Assembly: GCF_900444995.1 (NCBI RefSeq)
Contig: NZ_UAPQ01000001.1
Span: 682,001-746,000 of the forward strand
DNA: 64,000 nt
From: Actinomyces bovis
GTDB taxonomy: Bacteria; Actinomycetota; Actinomycetes; Actinomycetales; Actinomycetaceae
Direction: 5' to 3'
A program made the translations under genes and the position numbers. The notes under the pieces were generated by a model that had not been told where the DNA came from, searched no databases, and worked only from the letters and a program-made list of their open reading frames with translations. Shown here in pieces: positions 7,993 to 16,255 of the stretch. How positions within the stretch are numbered: the first letter of the stretch is position 1; each line of letters begins with the position of its first letter.

Positions 7993-10764
7993 TCAATCGC
8001 CCCAGGAAGCTTGGGACTTGTTGACCTCCACCACGGGTTCACCACCATCGGCAGGGAACTTGATCTCACCGGTCATCAAATACTTGACCTTATCCTCCTT
8101 GGGCTTGGGCGTCCAGGTGGTGGGCGCCGGTTTGTACTTGAAGGTAATGGAGCCGCTGGTGAAGCTTGTGCCTTTGGTGATCGTGACCTTGGTGGCCTTG
8201 GAATGGACCGACATGCTCTCCATCTTGGTCTGACGGAGTTCGTAGGGGCATTGCTTGTCCTGGTTGTGCTGGGTGGTCACACAAGCTGCAGCCTGGTCGT
8301 TCACGGCCTTAAGCACGAGCTCCTCAAGCTTGGCGTTGCCCTTGGTTGTCACGTGGACGGGCTCTCCTGCCAACTTGCCAGTCTGCACTCTGGGCTCAGA
8401 CCTCAAGCTGGTCACCTCCGGCTCAAGATAGGTGGCGGTCTTCGACGGCAGGGCCAGGCTGTAGATGCCGAAGTAAGCGTACTGCTCCACTACCTGAAGG
8501 TTTCCGGGCTCCGTAACGGTCGGGAAGTCGATCGGCACACCTGACACTACGATCTGGTTGACCTCATCAGAGGTCAGGTTGAATTTGGTGATCGCAGGAG
8601 TCTGGATCTTCCAGGTGCGCAGGAAACCGTACTCCTTGGGGCCTTCAGTGACCTCGAGGTCAAATTCTGAGAGCTTGCCGTCCAGGCTCACGGAGGCGGT
8701 GACCAGGTGGTCCTTGGACTCAATCTTTGAAGGCTTCACGTCGTTGACAACGATGCGGCTGCTGGCTCCTTGCAAGGCGGCGTCGGTCAGCAAGAGGCGT
8801 TGTTGGTTCGGCACTCCTGGATCGACGACGGCGTTGGCCTCGCTGGCCTTGCCGTCTGCGATCAGCTGGAGGTAGGCCCGCACTGCCACCTCCGGAGTGC
8901 GCTTGGAGTTCATGTAGGTGATGGTGCCGAAGGCTCCGGCCAGAAGCAGACCTAGCACCAGCGCGCTCAGGCCAATGCGTTTGACGCGCTTGCGGGTGGC
9001 TGGGTCCATGGGTTTGGGCTCGGGCAGAGGCGCGGTGACCGGCTGCGTGACTGCGGCACTGGGCGTCGTCGGGAAACCACCGGTCTGCGCAGCCACCGGG
9101 AACCCACCGGTCGGCGCCGCTCCCGGGAACCCACCAGTCGGCGCCACCCCCGGCGTCGTCGGGAAACCACCGGTCTGCGCAGCTACCGGGAACCCACCGG
9201 CCTGCGCATCTGCTGGGAACCCACCGGTCGGCGCCACTCCCGGCGTCGTCGGGAAACCACCGGTCTGCGCGGCCACCGGGAACCCACCAGTCGGCGCCGC
9301 TCCCGGCGCCATCGTTGTCCCCTGAACCCATGCGCCAAGGGCAGCTGAGCCTGCGCACAGGCGCAGCAGCGTCGGGGAGGTGTTGTATAGGAAGGTTGGG
9401 AGGTACTCAGCTGCCACCGAGGCTAGCGCCATGAGGAGCGCGAAGGTCATGGAGGACCACCAGGTAATGCTGACTCCCATGGAGTGCTCTTGTCCCAGCC
9501 CGGAGATGTCCAGGTGCGCGGGCGCAAGCAGGTGCATGAACACTAGGGCCACCACCCAGGCGAGCGCTGGCAGCTGCCAGGTGCGGCTCAGGTCTGGGAC
9601 GGCAAGACGCTGACGGCGGGTGCCCACGCGCACGGCGATGACCACCAGCAGGACCAGCATCACCAGGAAGAGCAGCACCGACCAGCCTCCCATGAGGTTC
9701 CAGACGAACTGTGCCTTGCTGATGTCCTTGCCACCGTTGTCGCCGCCAAACATATTGGAAAGGGAGTTGGTGTTCACACGTAGCGCACCGAATGACCCTA
9801 GCGCCACCAGCGCCGTCATCAGATTGCCCAGGTAGACCGGGAGGAAGGCGATGGTGCCAGCGGCGTCCTGAGAGATAAGGAAAATAGCATCGCCTACTAA
9901 AGCCACGGGCGCCAGCACGACGCCGACAGACCAGAGCATGGCGCCAAGCTCACGCAGAGGAGTGGCAGCAGGTGCGGGCAGGCGCGAGAACAGCAGATCC
10001 CCGGCACGGCCCAGGAACTGCGCCAGGAAGACCAGCAGCAACACCATCGCGAAGATGCCAAAGAAGGAGCCCGCAAGCTCCATGTTGGTGTCGCCACTCT
10101 TGACGGAGGACTTCAGGAGGCCCAGCAGAATCGCGCTAACCAGGGAGATGGCCAAGGCCTCGGCACCGCTGCGCATTGCCACAGCGCTCAAGGGCGCCAG
10201 CGAGCCGTCCACCTGCCGACGACGGCGGGTGAGCAGGAAGATCCCGGCTCCGATCAGTCCGAGGGTTCCCATTGCTAGAAGAGTCAGGTTGGCGTCAGCC
10301 TGGATGAAGAAGGCTTGCTGCTTGGTGTTGAGCTTTCCTGAGAGCGTCATGCCGATGGCCACCGGCAGCAGGTCAGAGAAGCCCGGAGCGTTTTTAGCCG
10401 ACGATGCACCAGCGCACAGCAGGATGCCGCTGAGCATCGCGCCGCCTAGAACGGTTAAGAAGGTGAACAGGGTGGTCAGCTGTGCTGCTGTTGTGGCGAA
10501 GGGGCGGAAGGCTAGGTTCACCGGGTGGTCTGCGGGGAATGCAGGGGCTGCCGGTGGGGCTATCGGCTGGGCGGGCGGTTGGGCTATAGCTGCCTGCGCG
10601 GCTTGGGGCATAGCTGTCGGCTGCGCTGGCATCACGGGTACAGCCACAGGCGGCACCGGGGCAGCAGGAGCCGCTGGATCATATGCCGGCGCGGCCGGAT
10701 CGACGACGGGCGGAGGGACGCTACCGCCCAGGGGCCATTGGTGGTTTTCAGGGATCTCAGTCAT
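7993..10764 (-). CDS. Large polytopic membrane protein with GGFP-repeat linker and extracellular C-terminal domain
   Basis: About 923 residues from the ATG at 10764 (MTEIPENHQWPLGG); the longer ATG at 10836 is less likely. Order: Pro/Ala-rich N-terminus (1-85), many membrane helices (about 100-470), a low-complexity linker of repeated TGGFP units (about 485-568), one more helix (about 590-612), then a soluble domain to the end. The part after the last helix begins with a KRTPEVAVRAYLQLIADGKA segment that recalls the small DUF4878/TcaA-like domains placed outside the membrane; the rest is unfamiliar. It is downstream of the WXG100 gene on the same strand and followed by a strong terminator. 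A role as a membrane component of the export system is inference only. Confidence 0.75.
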   Translation of the reverse strand: MTEIPENHQWPLGGSVPPPVVDPAAPAYDPAAPAAPVPPVAVPVMPAQPTAMPQAAQAAIAQPPAQPIAPPAAPAFPADHPVNLAFRPFATTAAQLTTLFTFLTVLGGAMLSGILLCAGASSAKNAPGFSDLLPVAIGMTLSGKLNTKQQAFFIQADANLTLLAMGTLGLIGAGIFLLTRRRRQVDGSLAPLSAVAMRSGAEALAISLVSAILLGLLKSSVKSGDTNMELAGSFFGIFAMVLLLVFLAQFLGRAGDLLFSRLPAPAATPLRELGAMLWSVGVVLAPVALVGDAIFLISQDAAGTIAFLPVYLGNLMTALVALGSFGALRVNTNSLSNMFGGDNGGKDISKAQFVWNLMGGWSVLLFLVMLVLLVVIAVRVGTRRQRLAVPDLSRTWQLPALAWVVALVFMHLLAPAHLDISGLGQEHSMGVSITWWSSMTFALLMALASVAAEYLPTFLYNTSPTLLRLCAGSAALGAWVQGTTMAPGAAPTGGFPVAAQTGGFPTTPGVAPTGGFPADAQAGGFPVAAQTGGFPTTPGVAPTGGFPGAAPTGGFPVAAQTGGFPTTPSAAVTQPVTAPLPEPKPMDPATRKRVKRIGLSALVLGLLLAGAFGTITYMNSKRTPEVAVRAYLQLIADGKASEANAVVDPGVPNQQRLLLTDAALQGASSRIVVNDVKPSKIESKDHLVTASVSLDGKLSEFDLEVTEGPKEYGFLRTWKIQTPAITKFNLTSDEVNQIVVSGVPIDFPTVTEPGNLQVVEQYAYFGIYSLALPSKTATYLEPEVTSLRSEPRVQTGKLAGEPVHVTTKGNAKLEELVLKAVNDQAAACVTTQHNQDKQCPYELRQTKMESMSVHSKATKVTITKGTSFTSGSITFKYKPAPTTWTPKPKEDKVKYLMTGEIKFPADGGEPVVEVNKSQASWGD
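9060..9310 (-). repeat. In-frame tandem repeats encoding TGGFP units
   Basis: About nine imperfect copies of a unit encoding variants of (A/V)(A/P)xTGGFP lie inside the polytopic membrane protein gene. Blocks of about 36-100 bp recur nearly identically at DNA level. The register keeps the reading frame, so this is a protein repeat prone to copy-number change, not a CRISPR array. Confidence 0.85.
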
Positions 10765-10866
10765 GGCGTTCGGCTTGATTTCCTTATTCTCAGGGGATGC
10801 GTGGGACAAGCGGGTCACCCACGCGGCTAGGTCCAAGTGTTTCAGTCGGCTCAGGCCTTGCAGACC

Positions 10867-10964
10867 TCCACGACGTCGACGACAAGCACGGTTATGTTGT
10901 CATAACCGCCAGCCTCAAGCGCCAACTTGGAAGCCTGATCGCCAAAACGGTGACCGCCCATGCC
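10867..10964 (-). pseudogene. Decayed remnant of a PP2C phosphatase gene (internal deletion)
   Basis: On the minus strand this encodes GMGGHRFGDQASKLAL joined directly to EAGGYDNITVLVVDVVE, then a stop a few codons later. The intact PP2C gene of this cluster (24825-25712) has the same two segments about 170 residues apart. The DNA differs at only about six of 98 positions. The join lies at a short shared sequence (GCCA), consistent with deletion of about 0.5 kb from a second copy. An in-frame TAG lies eight codons before the GMGG motif, so no working phosphatase can be made. Confidence 0.85.
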
Positions 10965-11022
10965 CCAGCACCACGAAGCGTCCTATGAGCCTGGTGCCTC
11001 AGTGGAGGGTGGACAAAACACA

Positions 11023-11058
11023 GCGGCGGCCGCCCCGTTCAGTGGGGTCGGCCGCCGC
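11023..11058 (-). terminator. Stem-loop terminator after the WXG100 gene
   Basis: The arms GCGGCGGCCG and CGGCCGCCGC pair perfectly and are extended by CCCC/GGGG with one bulged base, around a 7-base loop. It begins about 15 bp after the WXG100 stop codon. Confidence 0.7.
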
Positions 11059-11073
11059 CGCAGTTGCTGCAGG

Positions 11074-11367
11074 TCAGCCCATCTGGCTGGCGATCTGCTG
11101 GTCGGTCTCGCGGTAGGCGTTGGCCATGTTACGCAGGTTGCCGGCCAGGGTGCCCAGGGTCTCGATGGTGCGGTTGGCGCTCTGGACGAAGTCGTTCACC
11201 GTGGTCTCGAAGGCCCCGGAGGCGGAGTCGGTAACGAATCCGGAGGAGACCAGGCTCTGGACCTGGTTCTGGGACTGGTGCAGCTGGTTGGTGATGGAGT
11301 CGCGAGCCTGCTCAAGGCGGCTGGCCTGCTGGTCCATCTCATCGTAGGTCACGTTAATGTTGGCCAT
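11074..11367 (-). CDS. WXG100-family (ESAT-6-like) secreted protein
   Basis: A 97-residue protein, the usual WXG100 size, entirely helical in appearance with a central turn. The central motif reads SSGFVTDSASGAF: the Trp of the WxG motif is absent (SGF instead) while the following SGAF is kept, as in other actinobacterial members. The C-terminus has YRETD, a match to the YxxxD/E export signal. Such proteins form helical hairpin dimers and leave the cell through EccC/EssC-driven type VII systems; such an ATPase is encoded at 16256-20731. A good AAGGAAG ribosome site precedes the ATG at 11367. A terminator follows directly. Confidence 0.88.
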   Translation of the reverse strand: MANINVTYDEMDQQASRLEQARDSITNQLHQSQNQVQSLVSSGFVTDSASGAFETTVNDFVQSANRTIETLGTLAGNLRNMANAYRETDQQIASQMG

Positions 11368-11502
11368 TTTGGCTTCCTTTCAGGTGGTGGATCGGGCGGG
11401 GTGCCCGCTCCTTGGGTGTGGTTTGTTGTTGGAATGGAGTCTGCCCGGACTGCCCTTCCCTCTCAATGGGGATTGAGCACCATGTGGCAGGATTACAAAG
11501 CT

Positions 11503-12066
11503 CTAGGGTTCGACGTCGATGGTGGTCAACAAATCTTCAACCGCGGGGATTACCTCTGCTAGAGAATCGAAGGAGTCACCCACCCAGGTGCGAGTAACCA
11601 AATCCACCGGCCCCAGGCGCATCGCATGCATCGCGAAAAGCGGCAAGCTGCCATCTACCTCTGTATCCGCGGTCTTCATCGCACCGACAGCCCGATAAAT
11701 CGTGCGCCCACCCTCGGCCTGCACTGTGTCATAGACATGCGGACCACGCTCATTCTTTCCCACGAGGATTAGCGAAGGCAAGGTCTCCGATTCCTCCCCT
11801 TCTGCCTCGAACTCCAGTAGGTCTAGGACTACCGGGACCAGGCGCAGCAGCGGCACGAATAACAGTCTAGTTACCGCGTCTGGATCACGCGGAGCCTGGG
11901 CGGCGCTGGCCGCGATATCGCGAAATCCAGCTAGGTCTTTCGCCTCGGTGTAGACCAGGTCTGAGCATTCCGCGCTAAGCCAGGACGCCATAGAGGCAGG
12001 GTCAGCGGCGAGCGCCGGCGTAGGAAGCTGAAGCCAGTCGGCTCCTAGTTGCATCACGTATTTCAT
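11503..12066 (-). CDS. Soluble protein of unknown function in the type VII cluster
   Basis: About 187 residues from the ATG at 12066, which overlaps the stop of the previous gene as ATGA. No signal peptide or membrane helix; the protein is acidic and begins MKYVMQLGADWLQLP. It lies between a putative T7SS-secreted protein and the WXG100 gene, and its tight coupling to 12063-12692 implies joint function. Chaperone, adaptor or immunity roles would all fit; the sequence alone does not decide. No family recognised. Confidence 0.7.
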   Translation of the reverse strand: MKYVMQLGADWLQLPTPALAADPASMASWLSAECSDLVYTEAKDLAGFRDIAASAAQAPRDPDAVTRLLFVPLLRLVPVVLDLLEFEAEGEESETLPSLILVGKNERGPHVYDTVQAEGGRTIYRAVGAMKTADTEVDGSLPLFAMHAMRLGPVDLVTRTWVGDSFDSLAEVIPAVEDLLTTIDVEP

Positions 12067-12692
12067 GCGAACCTCACCGAACTCACGATTGCGTCGCACA
12101 TGCGCACCAGCGCGTCAGCGATCTCCTGTGCCTCCGGGGATGAGTTGGACATGATCTGCCCCACGAAAACCATCCAGTCCTGCTTCTGGTCAGGGTGCCC
12201 CACGTAATAGGTCAAGGTGCGCCGCTGAGCACTTAGATTATCCAGGTTCTGATCAGCCAGCTCTGACACCTGTCGGGATGACTCATTTACCGAGTCAAGA
12301 AGGTCCTGCGTCGCATCTTCGGTCACCATGGTTCGCAAAGCCACCAGGTCGCCCGACTCTAGTACTACGGCCCCCGGAGTGGTGGACGCTACCGCCACCA
12401 GGGTCTCCATGGGATCATCACAATTCTCAGGGAAAGGCATCAGTGTCAAAGAGGTGCCGGTGCGAACCCCGGCCACAGGATCTACTTCCATTAGAAACTG
12501 CAAGGCCCCATTGCTCTTAGCATGCTCTAGGCTGCTACGAATCTGGGCAGCCACTGTTCGCCTCGCACGCTCCGCCTCTGTGGGAGCACCGGCAAACATC
12601 CGCCTGGTGACCTGATCTACCTGGAGGCCAAGGGACCCAGACAGATCCAGCGCAACCCAATTATCAGGCAGCACATACTCGATCTCACGCAT
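12063..12692 (-). CDS. Soluble protein of unknown function, coupled to the next gene
   Basis: About 209 residues. The ATG at 12692 has AAAGG seven bases upstream; GTG at 12695 is an equally possible start. No signal peptide or membrane segment. It begins REIEYVLPDNWVALDL and has an RRTVAAQIRSSLEHAKSNGA helix. This pattern resembles, from memory only, small proteins beside WXG100 loci in streptomycetes. It lies 31 bp after the putative secreted protein gene and overlaps the following gene by 4 bp, so the three probably form one unit (substrate plus accessory proteins). Confidence 0.7.
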   Translation of the reverse strand: MREIEYVLPDNWVALDLSGSLGLQVDQVTRRMFAGAPTEAERARRTVAAQIRSSLEHAKSNGALQFLMEVDPVAGVRTGTSLTLMPFPENCDDPMETLVAVASTTPGAVVLESGDLVALRTMVTEDATQDLLDSVNESSRQVSELADQNLDNLSAQRRTLTYYVGHPDQKQDWMVFVGQIMSNSSPEAQEIADALVRMCDAIVSSVRFA

Positions 12693-12723
12693 CACAGAGC
12701 CTTTCTATTCGGCAAATCGAGGA

Positions 12724-14166
12724 TCATTTCTTCCCACCTTGCCCGATGAGCACCTTACCAGCACTCCAAACACGCTGCGGCAGGAAGTAATCCTTGCTCG
12801 GATCATATTTATTCGAGAACACGTCCACCCCTAGCCCAGTGAGATCCTTGTAAAGGGTCTTGGTTACCTGGTCCGAAAGGCGCAGCACTGTGGCTCCACC
12901 CTCACCCGTAAAACCAAGCTTCCGCAGCGCGTCGTAACTCATGGTGTTAGAGAACTTGCTAGCTTTTTCGAGGATAGGCTTGGCCACAATGCTGGGAACA
13001 TCACCTTTGAGCGCGTCCTTCGCCACCCCCAAACCGTCCTTGATACGGTTAGTAGTCACTTTCTTGGCAGCTTCCTTAGCAGCCTGTTTGGTCGCTTCGG
13101 TAGCCCCTTCCTTGGCGGCCTCCTCGGCAGCTTTTTTAGCCGCTTCCTTGGCCGTTTGCTTACCCAATCCAGTACTCTTTTCCCAAGCCTGCTCCAAGGC
13201 AGACTTGGCAGACGCGGTCTTAGAAGCACCGTCAGCAGCCTTGGCAGCCTTCGCGGCCTTAGCTGCCGCAGCAGCCCCCTTCACCCCAAAGGCAGCCAGG
13301 GCCACGTCTATACCATTTACAGCGAGCTTGGTAAAAAACTCCCCCCAGGTCTTCTTACCGTCCGCCACATCCCTGCCATCCACAGCAGCTTGAGCCGCCA
13401 TGGTCATCACTGATACTGTTAAGGCCGCTATTGCAACTATTAAGGCTATCTGCCCCCCTGGCACAAAGATCATCACAATCAATCCGATTACTGCGAGAAT
13501 AGTCCCCAACGCATTTAGGAAAGGCAGAATCTTTTCACATATGTCAGCGATGGCACGAGCAAGACCACAGATCTTATCCCACCAGGAGTCCTTCAAGCCA
13601 CTTCGATTGACGAGTTCTTGCAGTTTGCCCGCCGCCGTCTGAGCGGCGCGGTTCCGATCATCTATCGCGTCTTGCAGCCTGCGCCTAGCGGCACCCACCT
13701 GCTCGTATTCGTACTTGAGTTTACCATCGTACTTCATAAACTCAGCACGTAACTCATTGCGTTGCTGCGGATCCTGGGAAGCGTTGTACTGCTCTCGCAC
13801 CATCTCACGGCGACGGAGAGCGTTTTCACCTTCGGCCCGGTGGATACGCGCATTATTCAGCTCTTGTAGAGAAATCTCTTGTGCGTCCTCTAGAACCTCA
13901 ACATAGGGATTTAGAGCGTCGTCCACCCCACCACAGATCGTCCGAGCCTTTTTGATCTTTTCCGCTAGCTCATCACATTTCTGTCGTATCTTGTGGATCG
14001 CCTCTCCCTGGCCATTGATGGAGATATTGCGCAGGTGAGATTCAGCTTTGCTGATCTCATCGGCAATGTCATGAAAGGTCTTAGCAGAGCCCGCTACTGT
14101 CAAGGGATCACCGGGCACTGGGTCCCTGTCGTATCCGATTGGGGACCAGTCAGTAGGACGCGTCAT
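12724..14166 (-). CDS. Putative type VII-secreted protein with T7SS signal domain and membrane-inserting segment
   Basis: A 480-residue protein. The start, DWSPIGYDRDPVPGDP, followed by a long helical region, closely matches the 'putative T7SS secretion signal' domain found at the N-terminus of actinobacterial polymorphic toxins. Helical/coiled regions cover about 30-195, a very hydrophobic stretch lies at about 209-255, and an Ala/Lys-rich helical region follows (about 285-390). The last 80 residues may be a small effector domain, but no toxin family is recognised and no catalytic motif is seen. The start overlaps the previous stop (TGATG). Two soluble genes follow directly, as immunity or chaperone genes often do. 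Export through the cluster's FtsK-type ATPase is likely but inferred. Confidence 0.75.
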   Translation of the reverse strand: MTRPTDWSPIGYDRDPVPGDPLTVAGSAKTFHDIADEISKAESHLRNISINGQGEAIHKIRQKCDELAEKIKKARTICGGVDDALNPYVEVLEDAQEISLQELNNARIHRAEGENALRRREMVREQYNASQDPQQRNELRAEFMKYDGKLKYEYEQVGAARRRLQDAIDDRNRAAQTAAGKLQELVNRSGLKDSWWDKICGLARAIADICEKILPFLNALGTILAVIGLIVMIFVPGGQIALIVAIAALTVSVMTMAAQAAVDGRDVADGKKTWGEFFTKLAVNGIDVALAAFGVKGAAAAAKAAKAAKAADGASKTASAKSALEQAWEKSTGLGKQTAKEAAKKAAEEAAKEGATEATKQAAKEAAKKVTTNRIKDGLGVAKDALKGDVPSIVAKPILEKASKFSNTMSYDALRKLGFTGEGGATVLRLSDQVTKTLYKDLTGLGVDVFSNKYDPSKDYFLPQRVWSAGKVLIGQGGKK

Positions 14167-16103
14167 CAGTTGTTCTCCTTCGAGCTCATGAGACGATCAC
14201 GCAAACGCCGCGCCTCATCGTTTCGTCGGGCTTCCTCGGCCCCTGTCAGGCCACCCCGGCCACCGGCAGCACTCATGCCTGCTGCCATACCCATGCCGCC
14301 CATCATGTGAGCATTCCGGCGCTCCTTCGAGACCTCTTCCTTTGCCACGGCAGCACTGGCGTCCGCGGTGGTGGAGGAGGCGCCATTGGGTCCCTCCACT
14401 CCAGGTTGATGGGTGGAGCCTCCGGGCAGCGGACCTCCCAGGTCCAGAGGGCCGCCGGAGGAAGTGCTGCCCGTCGGTACCCCCAGGGCATCTCCGAGTC
14501 CCGCACTGCTTCCAGCGGGCAGCGCGCCTCCAAGATCGCCCTTTGAGCCTGGACTGGCAGCCAAGGACGCCCTTAGCTCTTCTCCTGCCTTGCTGGGAAG
14601 ATCGTCAGGTAGAGGAAGGCCAGTGCCTAAGCCTGGGCCTTTACTACTGTCATCTTTGCCAGCTCCAGCCAAAGCTTCACGCAACTCTGAGCCTGAAGAC
14701 TCGGGTCTTTGTGCTTGAGGCCCTAACTCTGGGTCTAGGTCCTTCAACAAGGTGTCGATGAGGTTCTTTCGGTCAGTTGCCTGGCGCTGACCGAAACCAT
14801 CTCGGTTCTCCGGTGCAATATCACCGAATGAGTCACGCAAACTGCCTCGACCGTCCGCGAGGTTCACCCCTGTAGAAGGATCTGTGCCGCCGGAACGGCT
14901 CAAAGTAGCCAACGTGGCGAGCGCCGCTAATCCGATACCGGAAACCCCAGCAACGGTCAGCGTGGGGTCACCGCCGCCCGCACCGCCACTGAGCGCCACA
15001 TCCACCAGGTCACCAAAGAGCTCCTTGACCTTGTTCATCGCCTCCTGGGTACGGCTGTCTAATGCCGGTGCTTTCGGGGCGGAGCCGTCCACGATGCCCG
15101 GGAGCTTCCCATCCTCCCCCTTAAGCCCAGCCTGCGAACCAGTCAGGTCACCGGGCTTAACCGGAACCTGATTCAAGCCAATGAGGTTGCCCTTCTCGTC
15201 ATACTCCGGCTTAAGGTCAGCGATATCCACCACTTTGCCCTTGGAATCAACCACAGCGGAAATCGTCGGTGGCTCGTCTTGGGAGCCCAGCAAGGTGCCG
15301 ATCCCATCGACCTTGCCCAGAGGCCGCTGCACTTGACCATCGACGGCGAAAACCGGCAGACCCTTTTCCTTGAGTTCCTTCTGGATCGCCGCATTAGCTG
15401 GGGTGTCATCAATGCGGTTGGGATCCTTGTGGGGGTCTGTAGTGGCATCGCCCAGGTGACCGCCGTCGCCGGTACCGTCAACAACCTTGGCGTCTTTGGT
15501 CCCAGGGGGCAGGTCTTTGCCTAGGTCTGCCTTGGTTCCTGCGTTACCAACCTGGTTGGCGTCCGGGTGCTCCTCCGTCTGAGTCCCGCCCAGACTGGCA
15601 CCTCCGCCTCCACCACTGACCTGGTTCACTCCCTTAGCGGAACCAGTTTCAGTTCCTCCGAGAATAGCGCCGCCGCCCGCAGAGGAAACGGTCGGAGTAC
15701 CGCCGCCACCACCAGTGCCACCGCCGCCGCCACCCGACGGAGCGGACTGGCCAGTTCCACCGTCTTCGCCCGGCTTCGGCTGTTCACCATCTTTTGGTTT
15801 TGGATGGTTGGTTTCCTTCTCCGTTGGCTTTTGGGTGGACTCTTGCTCAACCTTGTCGAAGGCTTCCTTAGTGGTGCGGAGCAATTTCAGGTGCGCGTCA
15901 ATGGCCCGCTGGATCCGATCACGGTTTACCGACCATTGAGAGATGAAATCTGTGCAGGCGCTAGCCAGGCCTGGGTGCCCAACTGCCTTGGCAAGCTCAT
16001 CACCCACCGACTTCATGCCCTCAAAGCCGCTCTTCGTACGAGCTAGGCCTTCGATGGCGTTCTCAAAGTCAGCATCCGTTACCTTCAAATCAGGACCAGC
16101 CAT
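14166..16103 (-). CDS. WXG100-like helical N-terminus with long Gly/Pro-rich tail; putative type VII substrate
   Basis: 645 residues. The first 90 residues form a helical unit (DADFENAIEGLARTKSGFEG, later FISQWSVNRDRIQRAIDAHL) typical of WXG/ESX-type substrates. A Pro/Lys/Gly-rich region and poly-Gly runs follow, then a GGTxT-repeat region (SAGGGAILGGTETGS and relatives). One hydrophobic segment lies at about 383-405, and a disordered tail ends in a Met/Gly-rich stretch and charged helix. The architecture recalls ESX secretion-associated proteins, without clear membership in a named family. It lies 152 bp after the FtsK-type ATPase gene and its stop overlaps the next start. Probably exported or surface-linked. 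Confidence 0.72.
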   Translation of the reverse strand: MAGPDLKVTDADFENAIEGLARTKSGFEGMKSVGDELAKAVGHPGLASACTDFISQWSVNRDRIQRAIDAHLKLLRTTKEAFDKVEQESTQKPTEKETNHPKPKDGEQPKPGEDGGTGQSAPSGGGGGGTGGGGGTPTVSSAGGGAILGGTETGSAKGVNQVSGGGGGASLGGTQTEEHPDANQVGNAGTKADLGKDLPPGTKDAKVVDGTGDGGHLGDATTDPHKDPNRIDDTPANAAIQKELKEKGLPVFAVDGQVQRPLGKVDGIGTLLGSQDEPPTISAVVDSKGKVVDIADLKPEYDEKGNLIGLNQVPVKPGDLTGSQAGLKGEDGKLPGIVDGSAPKAPALDSRTQEAMNKVKELFGDLVDVALSGGAGGGDPTLTVAGVSGIGLAALATLATLSRSGGTDPSTGVNLADGRGSLRDSFGDIAPENRDGFGQRQATDRKNLIDTLLKDLDPELGPQAQRPESSGSELREALAGAGKDDSSKGPGLGTGLPLPDDLPSKAGEELRASLAASPGSKGDLGGALPAGSSAGLGDALGVPTGSTSSGGPLDLGGPLPGGSTHQPGVEGPNGASSTTADASAAVAKEEVSKERRNAHMMGGMGMAAGMSAAGGRGGLTGAEEARRNDEARRLRDRLMSSKENN

Positions 16104-16221
16104 GCTCTTTCCTCCTCGGACTAGCGATTAAGGCGGCAGACCGCCGGGACGCGGGGTATGGGGACCGAAGCCAGTGCTCCGGCATCTGAAGCGATCGTAT
16201 GGCTGAGACCTTCACCGGACT

Positions 16222-16239
16222 ATGGGGATCGTCCCCCAT
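16222..16239 (-). terminator. Short hairpin between the ATPase and WXG-like genes
   Basis: The arms ATGGGG and CCCCAT can pair around a 6-base loop, about 15 bp after the ATPase stop codon. It is short and without a T-run; it could be a weak terminator or an mRNA-processing site that lowers downstream expression. Confidence 0.35.
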
Positions 16240-16255
16240 CGGCCAGATCCTGCGA

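Noticed and set aside
9060-9310. Repeats resembling a CRISPR or iteron cluster
   Set aside because: In-frame TGGFP coding repeats inside a membrane protein gene.
10797-10988. Small plus-strand open frame near 10.8-11.0 kb
   Set aside because: It lies opposite the PP2C remnant, which explains its lack of stops; no ribosome site or family features.
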